Part shown: positions 16,339 to 25,337 of the stretch, in pieces
Layout of the letters: every line of letters begins with the position of its first letter
Numbering within the stretch: position 1 is the stretch's first letter
Source of the DNA: Pseudomonadota bacterium
GTDB lineage: Bacteria; Pseudomonadota; Gammaproteobacteria; Xanthomonadales; Rhodanobacteraceae
Direction of reading: 5' to 3'
Assembly: GCA_018240505.1 (NCBI GenBank)
Contig: JAFEFQ010000243.1
Location: forward strand, 1-46,443
Length of the DNA: 46,443 nt
Program-made: the position numbers and the translations under genes
Notes under the pieces: generated by a model
The model's database searches: none
Told to the model about the DNA's origin: nothing
Seen by the model: the letters and a program-made list of their open reading frames with translations, nothing else

Positions 16339-16369
16339 CGTCATTCCGGCAGGGACTGCCGGGATGACG
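16339..16369. repeat. REP-like hairpin (CGTCATTCC family)
   Basis: CGTCATTCCGGCA (16339-16351) pairs with TGCCGGGATGACG (16357-16369), one mismatch. It belongs to the same family as the hairpins at 22629, 23070 and 31889. It lies 94 bp upstream of the glycosyltransferase start. Confidence 0.75.
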
Positions 16370-16462
16370 GCTTCGGATAACGAATTGTTCCGCACGCTAC
16401 ACGAGCAGAGACAGCAGGCGCCCGTCTTCGTCCGGTCAAATACGCCTTGTAACGTCGACGTC

Positions 16463-17626
16463 ATGAACATCCTGATGCTGTCCGACGTCTACTTCCCGCG
16501 CGTCAACGGCGTGTCGACCTCGATCCGCACGTTCGCGCGCGAGCTGCGCCGGCTCGGCCACGGCGTGACCATCGTCGCGCCACAATATACCGAGGGCGAG
16601 GGCACCGACGACGATATCGAAATCCTGCGCCTGCCCGCGCGCAAGATCTTCTTCGACCCGGAAGACCGCCTGATGCGCCGCAAGGCATTGCGCGATGCGG
16701 CGACGCGACTCGCGCGCCGGCATTGGGACGTGATCCACGTGCATACGCCGTTCCACGCGCACCAGCTCGGCGTCATGCTGCGCCAGCTGTGCGGGCGCCC
16801 GCTCGTCGAGACCTACCACACCTATTTCGAGCCCTATGCCAAGCACTATTTCCCGTGGCTGCCGGTCGCGCCGCTGCGTTACGCAGCGCGCCGCATTTCG
16901 CGCAGGCTGTGCGCCGAAGTCGATCATCTGATCGTGCCGACGCAGCAGATGGACGATGTGCTCAGGCAGTATGGCATCGCAACTCCCGCAACGATCATCC
17001 CGACCGGAATCGACCTCGACGAATTCCGCGGCGGCGACGGGGCGCGCTTCCGCCGCGAGCATGGCATCGGCGAGCGGCAGCCGGTTTTGGTCACCGTCAG
17101 CCGGCTCGCGGCGGAGAAGAACATCGGCTTCCTGCTCGAGGTCGCGCAGGCGCTCGTCGGCAAATTCCCGGACCTCGCCTTCATCGTCGCCGGCGAAGGT
17201 CCGGACGGCAGCCGCCTGCAAACGCAGGCGCGGGCCCTGGGCATCGCGAAGCATCTGCACTTTCCGGGCAACCTCGACCGGCGCGGCGCCTTGCTCGACT
17301 GCTACAAGGCCGGCGACGTGTTCGTCTTCGCTTCGCCGACCGAGACCCAGGGGCTCGTGCTGATCGAGGCGATGGCGCTCGGCGTGCCGATCGTCTCGAC
17401 CGCGGTGATGGGCACGGCGGCCGTGCTCGCCGGCGCGCGCGGAGCGCGCATCGGCGCGGACGACGTCGCCGCCTTTGCCGGCGAGGTTGCCGCGCTGCTG
17501 CACTCGCCCGAACTGCGCAAGGGACTCGCGGCCGCCGGCCGCGAGGACGCACACGCATGGAGCGCGCCCGCACTGATGTGCAGGACCGTGGATCTGTACG
17601 AACGCCTGGCGCGCGGACAGCGATAG
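16463..17626 (+). CDS. Family 4 glycosyltransferase
   Basis: A 387-residue GT-B fold retaining glycosyltransferase starting MNILMLSDVYFPRVNGVSTS. The N-terminal acceptor half contains HVHTPFHAHQLG and the YHTYFEPYAKHY segment seen in glycolipid mannosyl- and glucosyltransferases. The C-terminal donor half has VSRLAAEKN, GEGPDG and the E-x7-E motif in SPTETQGLVLIEAMALG. It transfers a nucleotide-activated sugar, probably to a diacylglycerol or other lipid, at the cytoplasmic face of the membrane; the exact acceptor is inference from similarity to PimB/MgtA/diglucosyldiacylglycerol-synthase-like proteins. The start at 16463 is chosen because family sequence begins there and the upstream in-frame stretch runs through REP DNA. 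It stands alone. Confidence 0.92.
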   Translation: MNILMLSDVYFPRVNGVSTSIRTFARELRRLGHGVTIVAPQYTEGEGTDDDIEILRLPARKIFFDPEDRLMRRKALRDAATRLARRHWDVIHVHTPFHAHQLGVMLRQLCGRPLVETYHTYFEPYAKHYFPWLPVAPLRYAARRISRRLCAEVDHLIVPTQQMDDVLRQYGIATPATIIPTGIDLDEFRGGDGARFRREHGIGERQPVLVTVSRLAAEKNIGFLLEVAQALVGKFPDLAFIVAGEGPDGSRLQTQARALGIAKHLHFPGNLDRRGALLDCYKAGDVFVFASPTETQGLVLIEAMALGVPIVSTAVMGTAAVLAGARGARIGADDVAAFAGEVAALLHSPELRKGLAAAGREDAHAWSAPALMCRTVDLYERLARGQR

Positions 17627-17724
17627 CCTTCCTTCCGGGACCGGCAGCCCGAGCATGACCTTCGCCACGTATGGCGCGCACCGACGCGGCGCATAATCCG
17701 CGTTCACTTCCGCCGGGGAAACCG

Positions 17725-19758
17725 ATGAAACGCCTGCTCGCAATCGCTCCGATCGCGCTGTCGCTGCTCGCCGTCAACGCACTCGCCGCCGAAACCACGA
17801 AGTACACCGCGCTCGTCAACGGCGGCAAGACCAAGGCCGGGCACCAGACCGTCGTGCGCGACGGCGACGGCACGACCAAGGTCGAGTTCCTGTTCAAGGA
17901 CAACGGCCGCGGACCGGAACTCAAGGAGGAATACAAACTCGACAAGGACGGCAATTACGCGAGCTACCACGTGTCCGGGCAATCGACGTTCGGCGCGATC
18001 ATCGACGAGACCTTCGCGCGTCAGGGCGACAAGGCGCGCTGGAAATCGACATCGGACAAGGGCGAGCAGGAAGTGTTCGGCGGCGCGCTGTACACACCGC
18101 TCGGCGGCACGCCGGATGCGTTCTCGGTCGCGATCGCCGCACTGGCCAGGCGCAGCGACGGCAAGCTTCCGCTGATTCCGAGCGGCACGCTGACGATGCA
18201 GAAGCTGGTCGACTCCGAAGTGACCCGCGGCGCCGAAAAGAAAAAGGTGCAACTGCTCGCGCTGACCGGAATAGGCTTTACCCCGAACTTCGTCTGGGCG
18301 ACGACCGACGCGACGCCGCACATGTTCGCCTTCATCTTCCCGGGCTTCGTCCAGCTCGTCGAGGACGGTTGGGAAAGCAACGGCGCCGCGCTCGAGAAGC
18401 AGCAGAAGGCGGCCGAGAAGGATCTGCTGGTCAAGATGCAGCAACGCCTCGCCCACCCGCTCGCCGGGTCGACGCTGATCCGCAACGCGCGCGTGTTCGA
18501 CAGCGAACGCGCGACGCTCGGAGGCGCCAGCGACGTGCTGATCGAGAACGGCCGCGTCATCGACATCGTCGACACGGGCAAGGAGCAGCGCAAGACCGAA
18601 CGCACGATCGACGCCGGCGGCCGCGTGCTCCTGCCCGGCCTGTTCGACATGCACGCGCACACGAGCGCGTTCGAGGGCGGCCTGCACCTCGCCGCGGGCG
18701 TGACCAGCGTGCGCGACATGGGCAACGACAACGCGACCCTGCAGGACCTGATCGCGCGCGAGCGCGACGGCAGCCTGCTCGCGCCGCACATCGTTCCCGC
18801 CGGCTTTATCGAGGGCGAAAGCCCGATGTCGGCGCGCAACGGCTTCGTGATCAAGAACCTCGACGAAGCGAAGCACGCGATCGACTGGTACGCCGAGCAC
18901 GGCTATCCGCAGATCAAGGTCTACAACTCGTTCCCGAAGGCGATCCTGCCCGAGACGACGGCGTACGCACACAGCAAGGGCCTGCGCGTCAGCGGCCACG
19001 TGCCCGTGTTCCTGCGCGCGCAGGACGTGGTCGAGCAGGGCTACGACGAGATCCAGCACATCAACCAGGTGTTGCTCAACTTCCTCGTCACCGACAAGAC
19101 CGACACGCGCACGCTCGACCGCTTCCAGTTGCCGGCGGACAAGGTGGCCGGACTCGATTTCGACTCGAAGCCGGTGCAGGACTTCATCGCCTTGCTGGTC
19201 AAGCACCACACCGCGATCGACCCGACCCTGACCACGTTCGACTTCATCCGCCAGAAGGACGGCGACATGTCGCAGGCCTACGCGATGGTCGCCGACCACA
19301 TGCCGCCCGACGTCAGCCGCGGCTTCCTGCAGGGCCAGATGAAGATTCCGGACGACAAGACCGCGCAGCTGCACGAGAAGTCGTACGCGAAGATGATCGA
19401 GTTCGTCGGCCGCATGTACAAGGCCGGCGTGCCGATCGTCGCCGGCACCGACGCGCTCGCCGGCTTCACCCTGCAGCGCGAACTCGAACTCTACGTGCAG
19501 GCCGGCCTCACGCCCGCGCAGGCGCTGCAGGTCGCGACGCTCAATGGCGCGAAGTACTCGCGCGTCGAGGAAGACCGCGGCGTGATCAAGCCCGGCTGGC
19601 GCGCCGACCTGATCCTCGTCGACGGCGATCCGACGAAGAACATCTCCGACGTGCGCAAGGTCGCCCTCGTGGTCAAGGGCGACAAGGCCTACTACCCGAG
19701 CGAGGTCTACGAAGCGCTCGGCATCAAGCCGTTTGCCAAGGCGTTGACGGTTGACTAG
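17725..19758 (+). CDS. Secreted amidohydrolase with extra N-terminal domain
   Basis: A 677-residue protein. A signal peptide ends around ALAAE (residues 19-23). Residues about 25-235 form an unassigned, probably beta-rich domain. The amidohydrolase TIM barrel runs from about 248 to 660: metal-binding HAH (310-312) in LFDMHAHTS, bridging-Lys region QIKVYNSF, histidines in SGHVPVF and IQHIN, and Asp in AGTDALAG. All expected metal ligands are present, so it should be an active periplasmic metal-dependent hydrolase, of the imidazolonepropionase-like group that includes peptidases and N-acyl amino acid hydrolases. The ATG at 17725 begins the signal peptide; GGGGAA lies 7 nt upstream and a -10-like CATAAT at 17692-17697. 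Substrate unknown. Confidence 0.9.
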   Translation: MKRLLAIAPIALSLLAVNALAAETTKYTALVNGGKTKAGHQTVVRDGDGTTKVEFLFKDNGRGPELKEEYKLDKDGNYASYHVSGQSTFGAIIDETFARQGDKARWKSTSDKGEQEVFGGALYTPLGGTPDAFSVAIAALARRSDGKLPLIPSGTLTMQKLVDSEVTRGAEKKKVQLLALTGIGFTPNFVWATTDATPHMFAFIFPGFVQLVEDGWESNGAALEKQQKAAEKDLLVKMQQRLAHPLAGSTLIRNARVFDSERATLGGASDVLIENGRVIDIVDTGKEQRKTERTIDAGGRVLLPGLFDMHAHTSAFEGGLHLAAGVTSVRDMGNDNATLQDLIARERDGSLLAPHIVPAGFIEGESPMSARNGFVIKNLDEAKHAIDWYAEHGYPQIKVYNSFPKAILPETTAYAHSKGLRVSGHVPVFLRAQDVVEQGYDEIQHINQVLLNFLVTDKTDTRTLDRFQLPADKVAGLDFDSKPVQDFIALLVKHHTAIDPTLTTFDFIRQKDGDMSQAYAMVADHMPPDVSRGFLQGQMKIPDDKTAQLHEKSYAKMIEFVGRMYKAGVPIVAGTDALAGFTLQRELELYVQAGLTPAQALQVATLNGAKYSRVEEDRGVIKPGWRADLILVDGDPTKNISDVRKVALVVKGDKAYYPSEVYEALGIKPFAKALTVD

Positions 19759-19820
19759 CATCCACGGAACGGGATTGCGTGGTTCCCCACGCGCAATCGG
19801 CCCGAGAGAGGATTTCAGCC

Positions 19821-20204
19821 TTGATCACAGTCGCCCCTTCAGTTCCCAGCAGCAACGATTCCATTGTCGTCTCTGTACAGTGGCGCGGCTGCGTTCTGGA
19901 TCGTGGCATCGATCGAGCCGGTAGCGTATTCAACATTCACTACAACTACAGCAACATCTGTTATGCGACCGCACCGGGAGGTACGGCAACGTTCGAACTG
20001 GGCCAATTGCCCACTGGGGGTTACACGGTGAATTACATCCAAACGGTGACCGGCAACCTCGTCGGGCAGGAAACCACGTCGTTCGAGGTAGGCGCTGCGG
20101 ACGCGCAAGCCTTCGCTGCACCTGCGCTCGGCCCAATTGGGCTCGGTATTCTGGCTGCCGCCCTGGCATCAATCGCCCTACGTTCGAGACGGCGCAGTTC
20201 TTGA
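19821..20204 (+). CDS. Hypothetical protein with C-terminal sorting-type tail
   Basis: A 127-residue reading from a TTG at 19821 with GAGAGAGGA about 9 nt upstream (an alternative GTG is at 19779). No domain is recognised. The middle is polar and beta-like (NIHYNYSNICYATAPGG). The end, APALGPIGLGILAAALASIALRS then RRR, has the pattern of an IPTL-type C-terminal anchoring signal: short motif, hydrophobic helix, basic cluster. Such proteins normally carry an N-terminal signal peptide, which is absent here, so this may be the 3' remnant of a longer gene or may have a misplaced start. The following hairpin terminator supports a real transcript end. Confidence 0.5.
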   Translation: MITVAPSVPSSNDSIVVSVQWRGCVLDRGIDRAGSVFNIHYNYSNICYATAPGGTATFELGQLPTGGYTVNYIQTVTGNLVGQETTSFEVGAADAQAFAAPALGPIGLGILAAALASIALRSRRRSS

Positions 20205-20268
20205 ACTGAAAAAAGCGAATGTCGACGCGCCGCATTTGGACATGCAAGCGTTCTCGCTTTTTTTAGTT
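20204..20268. terminator. Bidirectional terminator between converging genes
   Basis: An imperfect inverted repeat: AACTGAAAAAAGCGAA (20204-20219) against TTCTCGC followed by a T-run and AGTT (20251-20268). An A-run on one side and a T-run on the other let it work for both the hypothetical gene (plus) and yceI (minus). Confidence 0.7.
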
Positions 20269-20308
20269 CGCGCAACTCGATGCAGTCTGGCTCTGCGCGT
20301 AGTGGAGA

Positions 20309-20890
20309 TCATTCCGCCTGCACGGCCTCGACCTGGATACGCAGGCTCACATCCATTTTGAAGCCGTACGCCTTGCCCGCGTCCATGCCGAAGTCGGCGC
20401 GGATGAAAGCGCCGTAGGCGTCGGCGCCGCAGAGTTCCCGCGTCTTGTACAGCGGATGCGGGATGCACTTGAACGAAGCGATCTTCAGCGTCAGCGGGCG
20501 CGTCGTGCCGTGCAGCGTGAACTCGCCGACGACTTCGCCCGGCGCGCCGTTGCGGAAACCGGCAAGCCGGCCCTTGTAGATCGCGGTCGGGTATTTGGCG
20601 ACGTCGAGCAACTCGTCGCCTTTCGCCTTCTCGTTCATCTTGTCGAGGCCGTAGTCGACGCTGGTCGTGTCGACCGTCACTTCGACCGTGCCGGTGCGCG
20701 CGGCCTTGTCGAGCACGATCTTGCCCGCGGTCTTGTCGAACTTGCCGCGCCAGACCGACAGCCCGCCCATATGGTCGGCCTCGAAACTCGGATAGGTGTG
20801 CGCGGGATCGATTTCATAAGTCACCGGGGCGGCGTTCGCACCGCGGGCGAGCGCGGACAGGATGAGTGCAAGGAAGGCGTGCTTGTACAT
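20309..20890 (-). CDS. YceI-family periplasmic lipid-binding protein
   Basis: A 193-residue exported protein. The signal peptide [20 protein letters not shown] is followed by the YceI lipocalin-like barrel: [51 protein letters not shown] and [14 protein letters not shown], all family landmarks. YceI proteins bind long isoprenoid chains such as octaprenyl compounds in the periplasm. Start at ATG 20890, with AGGA 7 nt upstream. It is transcribed away from the DHA2 transporter at 21167, leaving a 276-bp divergent region in which a plus-strand TACAAT (21144-21149) is the best promoter element. Confidence 0.93.
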   Translation of the reverse strand: MYKHAFLALILSALARGANAAPVTYEIDPAHTYPSFEADHMGGLSVWRGKFDKTAGKIVLDKAARTGTVEVTVDTTSVDYGLDKMNEKAKGDELLDVAKYPTAIYKGRLAGFRNGAPGEVVGEFTLHGTTRPLTLKIASFKCIPHPLYKTRELCGADAYGAFIRADFGMDAGKAYGFKMDVSLRIQVEAVQAE

Positions 20891-21166
20891 GGAATTCCTC
20901 ATGGATGATTTGCGTGATTGCACGGATACGACGGTTCGGCCGCAGCGAAATCGACAGACGTCGCGAACGAAGTTCGAGTCCATCGTCGCACGATCGACCG
21001 CAGCGGCGAAAATGGCATCACGCCACTTCGCATCGGTTGAACTTTCGCATCCGCCACTATTCCTATATCGTCCCTTCTCCAGCGCGGCACAATCGCGTGT
21101 GGTTGCCCGTGTCGATTTCTGCGTGACCCGTTCGTCGCACGAATACAATCCGGAAGAGTGCCAACG

Positions 21167-22618
21167 ATGACCGAACCGAATCCCGCCCCCGTATCCCACG
21201 CCGACAAACGCAAATGGCTCGCGCTGACCGTGCTTTGCCTCGGCGTGCTCATGGACGTGCTCGACACGACCATCGTCACCGTCGCCCTGCCCTCGATCCG
21301 GAACGACCTGCATTTCAACAACACCTCGCTGGCCTGGGTGATCAACGCCTACATGCTCACCTTCGGCGGCTTCCTGCTGCTCGGCGGTCGCCTCGGCGAT
21401 TTGTACGGGCACCGCAAGTGGTTCCTGATCGGCATCGCCGGATTCGCATTGACCTCGCTCGCCTGCGGGCTGGCGCAATCGCAGGACGTGCTGATCGCCG
21501 CGCGCGCCGCGCAGGGCGTCGCCGGCGCGGTGATCGCGGCCGTCGCGCTGTCGCTGATCATGGACCTGTTCCCGGAACCGGTCGAACGCGCCAAGGCGAT
21601 GGGCGTGTACAGCTTCGTCGCTTCGGCCGGCGGCAGCGTCGGCACGATGCTCGGCGGATTGCTGACCCATGCGCTGAACTGGCACTGGATCTTCCTCGTC
21701 AACCTGCCGGTCGGCGCAGCGGTGATCGCGTTTTCGCTCAGGCTGTTGCCCGACACGCACAACGAGAAGGCCGATCCGCGCCTCGACGTGTCCGGCGCCG
21801 TCACCGTCACTGCGGGCATGCTGCTCGCCGTCTACGCAGTCATCAACGGCAACGCCGCGGGCTGGGCGTCGGCGCAGACGCTGGGCCTGCTCGGCGCCGC
21901 GGCCGTGCTGCTCGCGATCTTCCTCGCGATCGAGGCGCGCGTCGCCCATCCATTGATGCCGCTGGCCATGTTCCGCCTGCGCAACGTCTCGACCGCGAAC
22001 GCGATCGGCGTGCTCTGGGCTGCGGCGATGTTCGCCTGGTTCTTCCTCTCCGCGCTCTACATGCAGCAGGTGCTCGGCTACGATCCGCTCGAGGTCGGCC
22101 TTGCCTTCCTGCCGGCGAACCTGATCATGGCCGCGTTCTCTCTGGGACTTTCCGCCAAGGTCGTCCTGCGTTTCGGCATCCGCTGGCCGATCGTGGCCGG
22201 ACTCGCGCTCGCCGCGCTCGGCCTCGCGCTGTTCGCGCGCGCGCCGGTCGACGGCGGATTCGCGCCCGACATCCTGCCCGGCATGCTGCTGCTCGGCCTC
22301 GGCGCCGGTATGGCGTTCAATCCAATGATGCTCGCGGCGATGAGCGATGTGAGCCCGAGTGACTCCGGTGTCGCCTCGGGTCTGGTCAACACGAGCTTCA
22401 TGATGGGCGGCGCGCTCGGCCTCGCCGTGCTCGCCAGCCTCGCGGCCGCGCAGACCGACCACCTGCTCGCCGCGAACGCGCACAGACTCGTTGCGATCAA
22501 CGCCGGCTACCACGCGGCATTCTTCGTCGGCGCAGTTTTTGCCGTGCTCGCGGCCACGCTCGCTGCGCTGTTCATCCGCGCGGGCGCGCCAAGCAGCGAG
22601 GCGTTGTCGGCGCATTGA
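21167..22618 (+). CDS. MFS transporter, DHA2 family (14-TM drug:proton antiporter)
   Basis: A 483-residue inner-membrane transporter. [19 protein letters not shown] and [27 protein letters not shown] (motif A-like) identify the EmrB/QacA subfamily, with motif-C region [19 protein letters not shown]. There is no adaptor or outer-membrane gene next to it, so it probably works as a single-component pump, unlike the emrAB set at 12-15 kb. The ATG at 21167 is taken; a GTG at 21158 lies 8 nt after the TACAAT -10-like box and is an alternative leaderless start. Substrate unknown. Confidence 0.93.
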   Translation: MTEPNPAPVSHADKRKWLALTVLCLGVLMDVLDTTIVTVALPSIRNDLHFNNTSLAWVINAYMLTFGGFLLLGGRLGDLYGHRKWFLIGIAGFALTSLACGLAQSQDVLIAARAAQGVAGAVIAAVALSLIMDLFPEPVERAKAMGVYSFVASAGGSVGTMLGGLLTHALNWHWIFLVNLPVGAAVIAFSLRLLPDTHNEKADPRLDVSGAVTVTAGMLLAVYAVINGNAAGWASAQTLGLLGAAAVLLAIFLAIEARVAHPLMPLAMFRLRNVSTANAIGVLWAAAMFAWFFLSALYMQQVLGYDPLEVGLAFLPANLIMAAFSLGLSAKVVLRFGIRWPIVAGLALAALGLALFARAPVDGGFAPDILPGMLLLGLGAGMAFNPMMLAAMSDVSPSDSGVASGLVNTSFMMGGALGLAVLASLAAAQTDHLLAANAHRLVAINAGYHAAFFVGAVFAVLAATLAALFIRAGAPSSEALSAH

Positions 22619-22628
22619 ATCGATTTTC

Positions 22629-22667
22629 GCTCGTCATTCCCGCACGCTTCCGGCGGGAACGACGAGC
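22629..22667. repeat. REP-like hairpin after the DHA2 transporter
   Basis: GCTCGTCATTCCCGC (22629-22643) pairs with GCGGGAACGACGAGC (22653-22667), 14 of 15 positions. It sits 10 bp after a stop codon, the typical place for a REP element that may act in termination or message protection. Confidence 0.8.
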
Positions 22668-22735
22668 ACAAGAGCCGCGCGCCAACCGTGCATCGCGTGT
22701 AAACTCATTGCGTGCTCGCGGAACCGAGAACGGCG

Positions 22736-23050
22736 ATGAACGACGAAGACAACTACGAAGAGCAATGGTGGATCGCCTCGCTCGGCGACGCGCTGATCTG
22801 GGCGCGCCTGCGCGTGCTCGACTCGGGCGTGGCCGAAGTGTTCAACGCCGAAGGTGAAATCCTGCGCTACGACGACGAGGACGCCGCGCACATGGCTCTG
22901 CTCGACGCCGAGTTCCGCGCCTTCGACGGACTCGACGACGACGATGCGATGGCGCTCGGCTTCGAGCTCGATTCGATCGAACCGCCCGACGCCGAAAGCG
23001 ACGAGGAGTTGCTGCCGCTGATGACGGAAAAGCTGTCGATGCGGCATTGA
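22736..23050 (+). CDS. Small acidic protein of unknown function
   Basis: A 104-residue protein, very rich in Asp and Glu, starting MNDEDNYEEQWWIASLGDAL. No signal peptide, membrane helix or known domain is seen. The N-terminal half reads like a small beta fold (WARLRVLDSGVAEVFNAEGEI) and the C-terminal half is acidic and probably helical. A GTG at 22712 lies exactly 6 nt after a -10-like TAAACT (22700-22705), so a leaderless start giving 112 residues is possible. Codon use looks like its neighbours, so it is probably a real native gene. It is flanked by two REP-like hairpins. Confidence 0.65.
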   Translation: MNDEDNYEEQWWIASLGDALIWARLRVLDSGVAEVFNAEGEILRYDDEDAAHMALLDAEFRAFDGLDDDDAMALGFELDSIEPPDAESDEELLPLMTEKLSMRH

Positions 23051-23069
23051 GCGACCAGAAAAAAAATGT

Positions 23070-23121
23070 CGTCATTTCCGCGGCTTTCAACAGCCGAAGG
23101 GCTGGTCAAGCGGGAATGACG
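23070..23121. repeat. REP-like element upstream of the SDR gene
   Basis: CGTCATTTCCGC (23070-23081) pairs with GCGGGAATGACG (23110-23121). The 28-nt interior contains a smaller GGCTTTC/GAAGGGCT-type structure. It lies between the acidic-protein stop and the SDR start, so translation initiation of the SDR gene directly follows a structured element. Confidence 0.7.
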
Positions 23122-23142
23122 GCAGAAAAAAGGTGCCTGACC

Positions 23143-23934
23143 ATGGATCTCGATCTTTCCGGCAAACACGCTCTCGTCTGCGGCGGCTCGCAGGGCATAG
23201 GCCGCGCGGCGGCGCTCGAACTGGCGAGCCTCGGCGCCGACGTCACCCTGCTCGCGCGCTCGCGCGAGCCGCTCGAAGCAGCGCTCGCGTCGCTGCCGGT
23301 CCTGCATGCGAACCAGCGCCACGCGAGCATCGCCGTCGACATGCGCGACCACGCCGCGCTGCGCGCGAAAGTCGAGGCCACGATCGCGGCGCCGAACCCC
23401 GTGCAGATCCTGGTCAACAACACCGGCGGCCCGCCTGGCGGGCTCGCGCAGAACGCGAGAGTGGAAGAGTATCTTGCCGCGTTCGAGCAGCACCTGATCG
23501 CCAACCAGGTGCTGGTGCAAGCCGTGTTGCCCGGCATGCGCGCATCCGGTTACGGACGCATCGTCAACGTGATCTCGACCTCGGTGAAGGAACCGATCCG
23601 CAACCTCGGCGTCTCCAACACGATCCGCGGCGCGGTCGCGAACTGGTCGAAGACGCTCGCGGGCGAACTCGGGCCGTACGCCATCACCGTCAACAACGTG
23701 TTGCCCGGCTACACGAAGACGCAGCGCCTCGACCAGATCCTCGACGACCGCACGCGCACGACTGGCAAGAACGCGGACGACATCGCCAAAGCGATGCTCG
23801 CGAGCGTGCCGCTCGGCCGTTTCGCCGATCCGTCGGAAGTGGCGAACGTGATCGCCTTCCTCGCCTCGCCCGCCGCCGGTTACGTCAACGGCGTCAACAT
23901 TCCGGTCGACGGCGGACGTACCTTGTCGCTGTGA
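23143..23934 (+). CDS. SDR-family protein lacking the catalytic Tyr/Lys pair
   Basis: A 263-residue Rossmann-fold protein of the 3-oxoacyl-ACP reductase-like group. The nucleotide-binding GGSQGIG (14-20) and NNTGG (92-96) are present, and a serine (Ser145 or Ser147) sits where the catalytic serine belongs. The usual Y-x-x-x-K is replaced by S158-N-T-I-R162. A recognised subgroup of BKR-like SDRs departs from the catalytic tetrad in this way. It may use other residues or act on substrates needing no classic proton relay. The start at 23143 begins family sequence; the longer reading from 23047 runs through the REP element. Its stop overlaps the GTG of the next gene (GTGA), so the two are coupled. 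Confidence 0.9.
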   Translation: MDLDLSGKHALVCGGSQGIGRAAALELASLGADVTLLARSREPLEAALASLPVLHANQRHASIAVDMRDHAALRAKVEATIAAPNPVQILVNNTGGPPGGLAQNARVEEYLAAFEQHLIANQVLVQAVLPGMRASGYGRIVNVISTSVKEPIRNLGVSNTIRGAVANWSKTLAGELGPYAITVNNVLPGYTKTQRLDQILDDRTRTTGKNADDIAKAMLASVPLGRFADPSEVANVIAFLASPAAGYVNGVNIPVDGGRTLSL

Positions 23935-25256
23935 AGCGCGCGGGCGTGCCGGCGCGGGCGTTCGTCCTCGTCGCCGCGCTGCTTGGCGCCTGCACGCAAG
24001 ACCCGACGCGATCGACCGCTACGAACGCGTCCTCCGTGCGCCCCACGACATCCGCGCACGTCACTCCCGGCACGTTCGCCGAACTCAACGCGCTGCAGCG
24101 CGAGGCGAACGCGCTGAACTCGCCGCTCGCCGCGCACGAGTTCTACCGCAGGCGCTTCGAGCAGAGCGAAGGCGGCCTGCGCAACCTGATCGCGCAGGTG
24201 CTCGCCGCGAACGAGGCCGAGCTCGGCGACTACGAGCGCGCCGTGCTGCGCTTCCCGCTCGGCGCGCCCGGCCTGCGCGGCGCGCCGGCGGCGCTGCCCG
24301 ACCGCGACACCCATCGCGCGGTGAACGCCGCCGACGGCATCGCCGCGCTGGCGCGCGAACGCCGCATCGTCGTGGTCAACGAAGCGCACCACGCCGCGCA
24401 GACGCGCGTGCTCACGCTGCAACTGCTGCCGAAGCTGCGCGACCTCGGCTACACCCATCTCGCCGTCGAAGGCCTCGACGAGCGCGACCGCGAGATCGCA
24501 ACGCGCGGCTATCCGGTGCAGGCCAGCGGCACCTATCTGCGCGAGCCGCTGTACGCCGAGATCGTGCGCCGCGCGCTCCGACTCGGCTACGTCGTCGTGC
24601 CGTACGAGTCGGCGCGCCCGCAAGCCGACGCGGACACGCGCGAGGAAGACCAGGCGCAGCACATCGTCGAGCGCGTGTTCCGCGCGGCGCCCGACGCGAG
24701 ACTGCTCGTGCACGCCGGCTACGCGCACGCGCACGAGCGCACCGGCTACCTCGACGCCGAACCGATGGCGCTGCGCCTGAAGCGCAAGACCGGTTTCGAT
24801 CCGCTCACGATCGACCAGACCCTGCTGCGGCCGATCGAGCCCGCGCGCGAATATCGCGACTATCGCGAATTGCTGCGCCGCTTCGCGATCGCCGCGCCGG
24901 GCATCCTCGTCGCCAAGCGCGACGGCGCGGCGTGGAGCCTCGAGCCCGGCTACTACGATGTCAGCGTCGTGCTGCCGCCGCCGGCGAAACTCATCGTCGG
25001 CCGGCCCGACTGGCTGACGCTGGGCGGCACGCGCGCGCCGGTCGCGATCGACGTCGACCTGAGCGCCGCGCACCTGCCCTGCCTGATCGAGGCGCGCCAT
25101 GCCGGCGAGAACGACAAGGCCGTTCCCGCCGACCGCGAACTGGTCGAGCGCGACGCCACGCAGGCCGTGCTGTTCCTCGCGCCCGGCGACTACCGCCTGT
25201 CCGCGGTCGATGCCTCCGGCAGCGTTTTCCTGCGCCGCAGCCTGCGCGTCGATTGA
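23931..25256 (+). CDS. NEAH-motif lipoprotein (EreA/ChaN-like superfamily), paralog A
   Basis: A 441-residue protein from a GTG that overlaps the SDR stop. The signal peptide ends in lipobox LLGAC (Cys21), so it is membrane-anchored in the periplasm. A core around VVVNEAHHAAQTRVLTLQLL, then YTHLAVEGL and HAGYAHAHE, resembles the erythromycin-esterase/ChaN-like superfamily, in which Glu and His of such motifs bind metal or haem or catalyse hydrolysis. The C-terminal part (EPGYYDVSVVLPP, PCLIEARHAGEND) is beta-rich. It is clearly a paralog of the protein at 26033-27457. The actual activity is not known; the superfamily assignment is by motif only. Confidence 0.75.
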   Translation: MKRAGVPARAFVLVAALLGACTQDPTRSTATNASSVRPTTSAHVTPGTFAELNALQREANALNSPLAAHEFYRRRFEQSEGGLRNLIAQVLAANEAELGDYERAVLRFPLGAPGLRGAPAALPDRDTHRAVNAADGIAALARERRIVVVNEAHHAAQTRVLTLQLLPKLRDLGYTHLAVEGLDERDREIATRGYPVQASGTYLREPLYAEIVRRALRLGYVVVPYESARPQADADTREEDQAQHIVERVFRAAPDARLLVHAGYAHAHERTGYLDAEPMALRLKRKTGFDPLTIDQTLLRPIEPAREYRDYRELLRRFAIAAPGILVAKRDGAAWSLEPGYYDVSVVLPPPAKLIVGRPDWLTLGGTRAPVAIDVDLSAAHLPCLIEARHAGENDKAVPADRELVERDATQAVLFLAPGDYRLSAVDASGSVFLRRSLRVD

Positions 25257-25337
25257 GAGTCGCGCCGCGCGCCCACGCGAACCTGATCGCGCCTCGACCG
25301 ACGATCGCCCGGCGCGAGTCCTGCTAAGCTTGCGCGC

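Noticed and set aside
16202..16369. CRISPR-like repeats in the gene-free region
   Set aside because: The repeats are inverted hairpins of different families with no regular spacers or direct-repeat periodicity.
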